A stretch of DNA of 64,000 nucleotides. It comes from Chryseobacterium takakiae. Its GTDB lineage: Bacteria; Bacteroidota; Bacteroidia; Flavobacteriales; Weeksellaceae. Under the pieces are notes generated by a model. The model was not told the DNA's origin. It ran no database searches and saw nothing but the letters and a program-made list of their open reading frames with translations. Below, in pieces: positions 44,739-52,900 of the stretch. The stretch is from assembly GCF_900129385.1 (NCBI RefSeq), contig NZ_FQVO01000004.1, positions 1 to 64,000 on the forward strand, given 5' to 3'. Within the stretch, counting starts at the first letter, position 1, and the number at the start of each line of letters is the position of its first letter. A program made the position numbers and the translations under genes.

Positions 44739-45410
44739 TTATTTTGTGAAAGGAATATTGTTGTAAAAACCTATTTGAATTTGCCCTCGATTCCTGTTTT
44801 CCTGAATCTGGTTCATATATCCGGCTTCAATTCTCATATTTTTATTAATGACATATCCTAATGCTCCGTACACCCTGTTCCTGTCAAAAACCGGACTGTC
44901 AAAATGCAGAAAGATTTCGTTGTATGCAGATGCATAAAAGGTTTTCGGGACAAGCTCTTTGTTGTTGATGGGAATATTCAATCCCAAAAAATACCGGAAC
45001 CTCATCCTGAAGTCATCTTCCAGAAACCGTTGTTCCAGACGATAACGGTGCTGCAGGTAAAATCTTCCGAATTTTTGTTTCGTGATATATTGCTGGAAGA
45101 TGCGGTGCTCAATATTTTCAGTTTTTTCACCGTTAGCATAAGGCTGACTTAAAATAAATCCGTATCCTAATAAAATATTGTTGTTGTTTTCGGCAAGGTC
45201 ATACCCAATTCCCGTACGGATCAGAAGCTGTTCCAGGTCTCCGCCTGCATCAAAATTCCGGTACTGAATTTCATTATGCCAATTTAATTTTTTGCTGATT
45301 TTATTATTTCCAAAATACATATACCATGCACCGAGATCGCTTTTTTGTGCATGAAATGAAGAAATTCCAAATATAATGAGCCCTGCTGCAAGTGATCTTA
45401 AAATTTTCAT
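44739..45410 (-). CDS. DUF2490 family outer-membrane-type protein
   Basis: A 223-residue exported protein (signal MKILRSLAAGLIIFGISSFHA). It is predicted to be a small outer-membrane beta-barrel of DUF2490: the start SDLGAWYMYFGNNKISKKLNWHNEIQYR, the central RTGIGYDLAENNNNILLGYGF and HRYRLEQRFLEDDFRMRFRYFLGL alternate in the barrel pattern. The function is unknown. It is transcribed alone. Confidence 0.85.
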   Translation of the reverse strand: MKILRSLAAGLIIFGISSFHAQKSDLGAWYMYFGNNKISKKLNWHNEIQYRNFDAGGDLEQLLIRTGIGYDLAENNNNILLGYGFILSQPYANGEKTENIEHRIFQQYITKQKFGRFYLQHRYRLEQRFLEDDFRMRFRYFLGLNIPINNKELVPKTFYASAYNEIFLHFDSPVFDRNRVYGALGYVINKNMRIEAGYMNQIQENRNRGQIQIGFYNNIPFTK

Positions 45411-45529
45411 TCTTTATTGTTTATTACTAAAATCTATTAAAAATTTGAAGTTTAATATTATTTATCAATAATAAGCAAAATAATCAGTTTATGAAATGAT
45501 TTATATCTGGTTTAATTTAAAATAAAAAA

Positions 45530-45548
45530 ACCGGCTATTGATGCCGGT
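45530..45548 (-). terminator. Terminator of the VOC operon
   Basis: ACCGGC/GCCGGT hairpin followed on the - strand by TTTTTTT, 12 bases after the last gene of the five-gene operon. Confidence 0.8.
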
Positions 45549-45560
45549 ATTCTTTACTAT

Positions 45561-46010
45561 TTACGGATGCTGCTGTGTTTTGGCAGGATCGTCATAATTG
45601 ACCATCCAGCTGATTCCGAATTTATCAGTAAACATTCCGAAATACGCTCCCCAGAAAGTATCAGACATCGGCATGGTTACTTTTCCACCCTCAGAAAGTC
45701 CGTTGAATAGCTTGTCTGCTTCTTCTTTGGATTCTGCGTTGATGGAAATCGAAAAATTATTTCCTTCTTTGTAATGGGAAGCCCATTCTCCTCCCGTATC
45801 GCTTCCCATTAGGATTGTTTCCCGGGAAATCGGAAGGCTGATGTGCATAATTTTATCCTTGTCTTCTTCAGGAGTTTCTTTACCTTCCATTGGAGGCATT
45901 TCGCCAAAAGTTCCTACATAGGGAAATTCTCCCCCGAAAACAGATTTATAAAAATCGAAAGCCTGCATGCAGTTTCCGTTGAATGTTAAATAAACATTTA
46001 CTGTAGCCAT
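45561..46010 (-). CDS. VOC-superfamily (PhnB-like) protein
   Basis: A 149-residue protein of the PhnB/3-demethylubiquinone-9-like branch of the vicinal-oxygen-chelate fold: YLTFNGNCMQAFDFYKSVFG, HISLPISRETILMGSD, and the C-terminal DTFWGAYFGMFTDKFGISWMVNY. It is the last gene of a five-gene operon (DUF1569, secreted protein, membrane protein, VOC, VOC). Substrate unknown. Confidence 0.88.
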   Translation of the reverse strand: MATVNVYLTFNGNCMQAFDFYKSVFGGEFPYVGTFGEMPPMEGKETPEEDKDKIMHISLPISRETILMGSDTGGEWASHYKEGNNFSISINAESKEEADKLFNGLSEGGKVTMPMSDTFWGAYFGMFTDKFGISWMVNYDDPAKTQQHP

Positions 46011-46031
46011 AATATTATATCTTTTTAGTTT

Positions 46032-46403
46032 TTATCTGTGCTGATCAATCAGGATCATATTTCCATCGGGATCCTTGAGGTAAATATGTTCCGGGCCGGA
46101 AGTATTTTCGTCGGCTTCTTTCTGCAATTCGACCCCCTGTTCTTTTAAACGTTTCTGGATTTCGCGGACATCATCAAACGTTTCAAGGTTTTGGGCATTC
46201 TGATCCCATCCGGGATTGAACGTAAGCATATTTCCATCAAACATCGCCTGAAAAAGACCAATAATGTGATCTCCGTTTTTCAGGATCACATAATTATGCT
46301 CCATGTTTCCTCCCATCTGGCTGAATCCTAATTTTTCGTAAAAATCTTTAGACTTCTGAAGATCTTTTACACTTAAACTGATTGAAAAAGCTCCTAATTT
46401 CAT
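46032..46403 (-). CDS. VOC family glyoxalase/bleomycin-resistance-like protein
   Basis: A 123-residue single VOC module pair: the start FSISLSVKDLQKSKDFYEKLGF, the middle YVILKNGDHIIGLFQ, and the end EHIYLKDPDGNMILIDQH with the usual metal-site Glu/His positions. Its start codon overlaps the stop codon of the upstream membrane-protein gene (ATGA), which points to translational coupling. Substrate unknown. Confidence 0.88.
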   Translation of the reverse strand: MKLGAFSISLSVKDLQKSKDFYEKLGFSQMGGNMEHNYVILKNGDHIIGLFQAMFDGNMLTFNPGWDQNAQNLETFDDVREIQKRLKEQGVELQKEADENTSGPEHIYLKDPDGNMILIDQHR

Positions 46404-46800
46404 ATGTTGTTTTTATTTAAAGCCAGTCTGTATCCTATCAGAACCAATCCCCAAACGGCAATTCCCAACACCCAGAACCAGATCGGAGTAGGCAGCATGA
46501 CCATATTGTAAATGGTAAAAATGGTAAAAATAACGCCACAAATGATGGCAGCAGTCGGTTTCCCATTATTGGCAACCTTGGTGGATACAAAACCTGCAAG
46601 CAAGGCACCTAAAGCGTAGCCGAGAATAACAATGAATTTCCCATAAACGGCAGGTTTTCAACATAGGATTTGAAGCTTTCCAGGTCATCAGGCCTTAAGC
46701 CTGACGGAAAAGGATATAAGCTATGACCGAGTCTTTCCATCAGCCAGACTCCTATTGATCCTAAAATCATCCCCGCTATTACCGCTAAGATTCTTCTCAT
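46400..46800 (-). pseudogene. Small integral membrane protein, split by a one-base frameshift
   Basis: Two adjacent frames together make one protein of about 133 residues with four membrane segments. The first frame (start at 46800, MRRILAVIAGMILGSIGVWLM) stops at 46609. Reading the other frame from GGG AAA TTC onwards gives GKFIVILGYALGALLAGF, which joins smoothly and continues to the stop at 46400. Restoring one base in the short G/A run (46637-46642, TTTCCC on +) mends it. It is either a real recent frameshift or a sequencing error. The family is unknown. The ATGA overlap with the next gene suggests the full-length form is the ancestral one. Confidence 0.8.
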
Positions 46801-46804
46801 ATGA

Positions 46805-47275
46805 TTATTGATTTTTAATTGCTGTTTTATAATTCAGTGTACCATCATAACTTTTCCAGTCTCCTTTTAGTTCAATATTCTGCGCCTCGATTTTCTCGCT
46901 TTTTCTATTCCACCGGAACGTATATACAAATTTTCCTCTGAACATCCCGGAATGTTTTCCTTTGTATTCTTCGGCTAATTCATATTCTCCATACACAGTT
47001 CCTTTTTTACCGGAGTCTTTGTATTTTTTTATTTTAAGCTTGCCTTCGAGTTTGGTGTAATTGTTATCCACCTGCGTATACCCTGAGACAAAATATTCCT
47101 GATCATTTTTTCTGTCCTGTTCGGAAATTTCGATTTTAAGATTAATCTGTTGGCCTTTGTTGCCGATTGTTCCTGTGTAAACTTTACCATTATTTAGCCA
47201 GACGTTGGAGATATCGGGCATTTGTGAGAACAGGACATTGGAAATGAGAACGAGAAATAGTAATAATTTTTTCAT
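46805..47275 (-). CDS. Small secreted protein of unknown function
   Basis: A 156-residue exported protein. I use the ATG ending at 47275 (signal MKKLLLFLVLISNVLFSQ); the longer frame from 47353 overlaps the DUF1569 gene and begins with non-signal residues. The mature part is beta-rich with alternating strands (GKVYTGTIGNKGQQINLKIEI, KLEGKLKIKKYKDSGKKGTVYGEY), like a small lipocalin- or META-type barrel, but I cannot name the family. It lies 20 bases after DUF1569 and 4 before the membrane-protein gene. Confidence 0.75.
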   Translation of the reverse strand: MKKLLLFLVLISNVLFSQMPDISNVWLNNGKVYTGTIGNKGQQINLKIEISEQDRKNDQEYFVSGYTQVDNNYTKLEGKLKIKKYKDSGKKGTVYGEYELAEEYKGKHSGMFRGKFVYTFRWNRKSEKIEAQNIELKGDWKSYDGTLNYKTAIKNQ

Positions 47276-47295
47276 GTGTTTTAGTTTAATTTTAA

Positions 47296-47751
47296 TTATA
47301 CTCCGAATTGCGCCAGATGATGATTCAGGTGCTTGGCAAACATATTGTTCCATTCCTGAGCGTTCAGCTTACCGAATGAGAAGGATTCTTTACCGTCGAA
47401 AGCTGTTTCTCCCAGCTGCTGTGTTTTCTGGATAAAACCGATCAGTCTTTTCTTTTCCTCTTCGAAATTTTTCCTGTCGGCAATAATAAACTGAGGAGCT
47501 GTAGGGCTGTTTCTGGGATATCCTTTTTCACCTACAACTTTGGATTTCACGAATGTTTTTAAAATAAATTTTGCAATAGATCCCGGCTTTCTGTGTTTTT
47601 CCGGTTCGTAGACCATTTCATAAGAAACATTACAATGAGCGAGCATCTGGTCTACCGACATTTTACCCCATAACGGCTGTGTTTCAGGAGTAAGCGTATT
47701 GATCCTGTCAATGTAATTCTGTACCACCTTTACATCAAAAATGTTTTCCAT
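47296..47751 (-). CDS. DUF1569 (DinB-like) family protein
   Basis: A 151-residue four-helix-bundle protein of DUF1569 in the DinB/YfiT superfamily: LTPETQPLWGKMSVDQMLAHCNVSYEM carries one likely metal-binding His, and NNMFAKHLNHHLAQFGV carries the C-terminal HxxxH. These proteins are metal-dependent thiol transferases or of unknown role. It is the first gene of a five-gene operon. Confidence 0.87.
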   Translation of the reverse strand: MENIFDVKVVQNYIDRINTLTPETQPLWGKMSVDQMLAHCNVSYEMVYEPEKHRKPGSIAKFILKTFVKSKVVGEKGYPRNSPTAPQFIIADRKNFEEEKKRLIGFIQKTQQLGETAFDGKESFSFGKLNAQEWNNMFAKHLNHHLAQFGV

Positions 47752-48066
47752 AGTTTAATGAATGTTAAAGAACAAATATATCAGTTTTTTTCTGATCAGT
47801 TTTCATAAATAACAAAAAGCATCAAAGAATTAATTATCTAAAATAAAACCATGCTGTGGCTTACAATATTGATTTTTTGTTTCAGAATATATACTAGAAA
47901 AATTTCATTTAAATTAAATTTTATACCTTAAAATAGATTAATACTTTATTTTTTTCACAAATATTGAATAAAATATTAATTTATTTTCATATTTTCATCC
48001 ACAAATAATATGTACTATATTATTCAATCATCAAATGTAAACGCCAGGCAGGCTAATAACTATGAT
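47752..48066. other. AT-rich divergent intergenic region
   Basis: About 315 AT-rich bases between the divergent DUF1569 and SBBP/T9SS genes. I see no gene, no convincing hairpin and no clear TAnnTTTG box. Confidence 0.35.
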
Positions 48067-49863
48067 ATGAAAATCTATACTTTTATAATTTTTACGCTGT
48101 TTTCCAGTCAGTTTTTTTCTCAAAACAATTTTGAATATTCAAGAACATGGGGAACTTATTTTGGAGCAAACGGCGGTCAGACCGCAGGTGTATATACAAA
48201 CAAAGGAATTCTGTTCGACTCTCAAAGGAATATGCATATAAGAGGCAACATATGGAATATTTCCAATTACGGAAATGCATATTTCAATCAGTTTTTGGTA
48301 GGAGGTGGAAATTCATATGTAACCCACCCGGGCATACATCTTTTTGAAACCCGAATTACACCTGGGGGAATGCTATCATATTACGGATATTCCGATCATC
48401 AGTCTTCAACACTTTTGGAAAAAATCGACAGCCAAGACAACCGATATTATATTTCACACGGTGTTTCTCCTGCTATTCAGGCAACAGCAGGAGTATATCT
48501 GAGTAACGACCCACAACCTTCTTCACCTTCCAAAATTATCCTCGCCAAATATTCCCCTTCGGGAACACTTCTCTGGGCAAGTTATCTGCCTTCAACCGAA
48601 ACGGACATCAATATTGAAATTGACGAGGCCGATAATCTTTATATTTCCGGTACAACCACCTTAAGCACTAATCTGTCTACACCAGGTGTGTTGCAGGAAG
48701 ATTATGATTTTATACCTACTCCTACCGGGCAGTTTGCTGCAAATGGTTATTTGCTGAAAATCTCTCCGGGCGGACAAAGAATATGGGCAACCTATATGCC
48801 TTCCGGCGTGGCAACGGCTATGAAGTATCATAATGGTTCTTTATATATGATTTCCGGATCAAACACCAATCCTGCACTGAATACAATGGCTACTCCGGGA
48901 GCATTCCAAGGTTCTCCTTCATCAAACTCTATTACAAAAATGAATGCAGCTAACGGAACAAAGCAATGGGGAACCTATTATGGGCCTGCCTCATCTACAG
49001 GGTTGGCTGTTCTTGTAGATCTGGATGTTAATGAAACAGGCGTTTATATTGCCGGCACAGATTATAATTATGACGGCACAAGCTTCTTTGGGACCCCATC
49101 AAGCTATAAGCAGTATGTGACCGGAGGTTCGGATATCTTTCTCTCCAAATTTTCTTTGTCCGGAGATCGGGAATGGAGTACTTATTTCGGATCTTCAGCG
49201 GAAGATATGAATGAATTCGATAAGGTGATTGCGGTAAACGGAAATGACATCTACATTACTGGAAATACATATGGCATAGGGAATAATATTGCAACGCCCG
49301 GAGCTTACCAGGAAACACCCGAAATAAATGCCGCCAATTACTATAACTTTTATTTTGCAAAATTCAATTCTTCAGGCAATCTTGTTTGGAGCTCTTATTA
49401 TGGAGGCTCTACGATTTTAGCACAAATAGTTGTACCTATTAACGTAGCTTTTAATAATAATACCCTCTATCTGTACGGAAGCACAAATTCACACAACGGT
49501 TACAGTATGGAAGGGGCATGGCTGCAGCTGCCTAATCCGGCCAATACCAATGATCTTACCTGCTTTATTGCAAGATTCGACAACAAAAATCTGTCAATAT
49601 CTGAAAATGAAGTTTTATCAGATCTTGTTTTATTCAACAATCCTAATAATGGTAATTTCACACTCCGCGGAAAAGTTCTTGCAACAACAGATTGCATCAT
49701 GAAAATTTATGATATGTCCGGAAGAATGATCATCTCAAGAAAATTGAACAATGAAAATTCTCAATACTTTGAAATGCAGAATTTGCTGAGAAAAGGAAAT
49801 TATATTATTGAAATTTCTGCTCATCAAAAATCATTAAAAACATTTAAGATGACTGTACACTAA
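48067..49863 (+). CDS. SBBP-repeat-type T9SS cargo protein
   Basis: A 598-residue secreted protein. The ATG at 48067 is chosen because it gives the signal peptide MKIYTFIIFTLFSSQFFSQ; the upstream ATG at 48010 does not. The body is a series of propeller-like repeats with W(G/S/A)(T/S)Y(F/Y)G motifs (RTWGTYFGANGG, KQWGTYYGPAS, REWSTYFGSSAEDMNEF, VWSSYYGGS), as in beta-propeller SBBP-repeat proteins. The last ~75 residues (LFNNPNNGNFTLRGKV.. to SLKTFKMTVH) are a type A T9SS sorting domain. Function unknown; probably a surface or released adhesive protein. Confidence 0.87.
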   Translation: MKIYTFIIFTLFSSQFFSQNNFEYSRTWGTYFGANGGQTAGVYTNKGILFDSQRNMHIRGNIWNISNYGNAYFNQFLVGGGNSYVTHPGIHLFETRITPGGMLSYYGYSDHQSSTLLEKIDSQDNRYYISHGVSPAIQATAGVYLSNDPQPSSPSKIILAKYSPSGTLLWASYLPSTETDINIEIDEADNLYISGTTTLSTNLSTPGVLQEDYDFIPTPTGQFAANGYLLKISPGGQRIWATYMPSGVATAMKYHNGSLYMISGSNTNPALNTMATPGAFQGSPSSNSITKMNAANGTKQWGTYYGPASSTGLAVLVDLDVNETGVYIAGTDYNYDGTSFFGTPSSYKQYVTGGSDIFLSKFSLSGDREWSTYFGSSAEDMNEFDKVIAVNGNDIYITGNTYGIGNNIATPGAYQETPEINAANYYNFYFAKFNSSGNLVWSSYYGGSTILAQIVVPINVAFNNNTLYLYGSTNSHNGYSMEGAWLQLPNPANTNDLTCFIARFDNKNLSISENEVLSDLVLFNNPNNGNFTLRGKVLATTDCIMKIYDMSGRMIISRKLNNENSQYFEMQNLLRKGNYIIEISAHQKSLKTFKMTVH

Positions 49864-49886
49864 TGTGTTTATAGATTTAAAATTTA

Positions 49887-49921
49887 AAACTCCGCATATC
49901 TGTTGATTTGCGGAGTTTTTT
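49887..49921. terminator. Bidirectional terminator between convergent genes
   Basis: AAAACTCCGCA/TGCGGAGTTTT hairpin with a 12-base loop, followed by T-runs on both strands. Confidence 0.85.
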
Positions 49922-49941
49922 ATGTTATGATTTAAATTAAT

Positions 49942-52900
49942 TTATTCAGAAATACTAACATTGCTTCCTTTCGTATGCGCATTCATCTGCGGGGCATAAT
50001 AATTCTGGATGGTCGTAATTCCGTTCGAAAATGTTCCGGAAGCATTGGCTACATAATCATATTCAAATACATATTTTCCTTTCGGCATGTATTGAATATA
50101 GAAATTGGTGGAAGCATCTTTGGTCGACTGATAGTATCCTAAATTATTTTTCCACTGATACCCGGACAATACGTCAATAGGCTCAAAACCTGCGGCTCTC
50201 ATGTCTTTGATATGAATAAATTCCATCGCACGGTCTGTATTTAAAATCATTCGTACCGTAACTTTATCTCCTACTTTCAATGGAGTTTCCGGTGTGATTT
50301 TCTGTAATTCTTCACCGTTGACCGTTTTGATTTTTCTGTACAGTTCTTTCGTTATGGAAAGATAATTTTCAGAAGATTTTATTTTATCCAGATCTTCATA
50401 ATACTGCCAGAACAAACCTCCCTGAACAATTCCCGGTCCCGGCTTGGTAACGGTAACCTCAGCAAGATTTTTATTAAGAACATCCGTTTTTATTGCAGAT
50501 TTCACATAACCTGTCACCTGAGTCTCCGGCTTCAGTTCTTTTCCGCCCCAAATGATGGTTGCTTTATCGCTTTCAGGACTCGTCCATGATTTCCCTGAGT
50601 TTAAAATGGTGAAAATGACTTCCGCGGTTCCTCTGGAGCTTCCCCAGGAATTGACTTCCTTCTGTGTGATCAGCCAGATTTTCAAATCTTCTATAAATTT
50701 CTGATCGTTAGGTTTTAATCTATTAAATGCTTCCAAAGCTCCGGCATGGTTTACCACTTTTGAGCTGAACCAGCCCCAGTCGTCAAGATTCTGTTTCCAG
50801 TAAACGCCCTGATTTTTTGAGTCTGTAGAAGTTTCCTTTAAATAATTCATCAGTTTATCCGAAACCTCTTTCAATCCGAAATCATTCATCAGCAAAGCGG
50901 TACGATGCAGTCCGAAGAAGGTGAAATCAGTGATTTTTGCTGTTTTTGCTTTTTGTTTTACGAGTGATTTGATGGTTTCACCTTTTCCTTTTAAAGGATA
51001 TTGCTTTTCCCAGTAATTCCGGGCATCAAGATACTCCAGCGCCCAGTTGTTCAGGATGTTTTCTTTATTTGATTTGAGTGAAGCTGAGGTATCGTATTTT
51101 GCAACTTCTTTATCAACATACTGAACCAGCTTTGTCATCAGTTCATTTTGTCCTGAATTTTGATAATCACTTACATGATCTTTCAGCCATGAATTGATTT
51201 TTCCTAAATTTTTCAGGATATACAACGAAGTGGAATATGAACTCGGATATCCCGGATACCAGGAGAATCCGCCGTCAGGATTCTGTAGTTTTTTAAGATC
51301 ATCCCAATCTTGGTTGATTGAATTTTTCATTGTATTGACATCAAACAACAAGGTCAGTTTAGCCATTTGCTCTTTTTCATTATTGCTTTCCAGAACCCAC
51401 GGCGTTTCTTCCAGTAACAATTGTTTTAATTCCTGGTTTTTCTCAAGGTTTGAGTTTAATAATCCTTTATTCTGGTATTCTTCAAAAACAGCTTTTATTT
51501 TCGGATTGGCCCTGAAAATTTCGGAAGCCAAAACATCGGCAAACCATTTGTTAAATATAACATCGGCAGAATTATTCTGGTCATTTTTAAGGCTTGGAAG
51601 CGCAAACATAATTTCCCAGATCGGATTGGTCGTTAATTCCAGCGTATTGGAAACATTGGAAACTGTTGTTGATGTTGTATTTTTCAGATTGTCCAGGATA
51701 AATGTTTTGGTTTCACCTTCTTTTACAAAAACCGGAACCGCCTCGGTTACGAGCATTCTGTTTGGGAGAACAGCTACTGCCTTTTGCTCGCCATCGGAAA
51801 ACTGACCAGCTTTGGCAACCACTTTTAAAATAATCGAAGAAACATTTTTCGGAACCTTTACTTTCCAGGTTAACGCTGAATTTCCATTTTCATTCAGATC
51901 AAAATTCTGAGCACTTGACTGTAATCCGAATTGAGAAGAAATATCTTCATTGGTGAAAGCATCCAGGATTTGTAAGCTTGCAGAACCATTCAATTTTTTG
52001 TTTGTTAAATTGGATAGTTTTGACTGTAGATTCAGCTCATCACCTTCCCGTAAAAATCTTGGGTAATTTGGGGTTACCGAAAATTCTTTTTGGGTTACTA
52101 CTTCTTTTTGCAATGTTGCTGCTCTGGCATCTTTTGTGTGCGCAAGGAACATTAACTTCCATTTCGTCAAGGCTTCCGGAGAAGTAAACTCAAAGCTTAC
52201 ATTTCCTTCGGAATCGGTCTTTAAATCAGGATAAAAGAAAGCAGTTTCATTAAGGTTCTGGCGAACAGGAATATTTTCCAAAGGATTGTCATCTTTATCA
52301 AGAACTCCCTCATAACCAATATCTGTTAATTCTTTTTTCTCCTGTTCCGTTAATTGTCTGCCTGAATTAAGTATCTCCGTTGTCTTATCATCAACTCTTA
52401 CACTTACCAGTTTCATCTGTATATTTCCTGCAGAAGGTGGCGGAGGCGGTGGTGTATATGCCGCAGCTTTTACGCCTTCAACATTTACAAGATCTCCGCT
52501 CATCCATAATATGCTTTCGTCGAACCAGTTAAAAGCAGGAATATCAACCTGTTTTTCCTGAAAATATTCCTGTCTTTTCTGATAGTATTGCTGCTTAAGA
52601 TATTTTCTGATGTCATAAGAAGTAACAATAGAAACCGGAGTATATAAACTGTACCAATTGAATGTATGCATCACAAACTGATCCAGAGACATATCGTACA
52701 TATTGGCCAATACTTCCGCATTGATTTTCTCTTTTTCATTTCCTGATACTTTTACCGACCATTTTTCTTTTGAATTGGGCTGAATTTTATCTCTGAACGT
52801 AACGGTTTCAATTCTTAAAGGCTGTTCAGCATTTTTTATTGCGAGATTGACCGATTCCGTCTGAACATCATTAAATGCAACCACCTGGAACTGCAGATTG

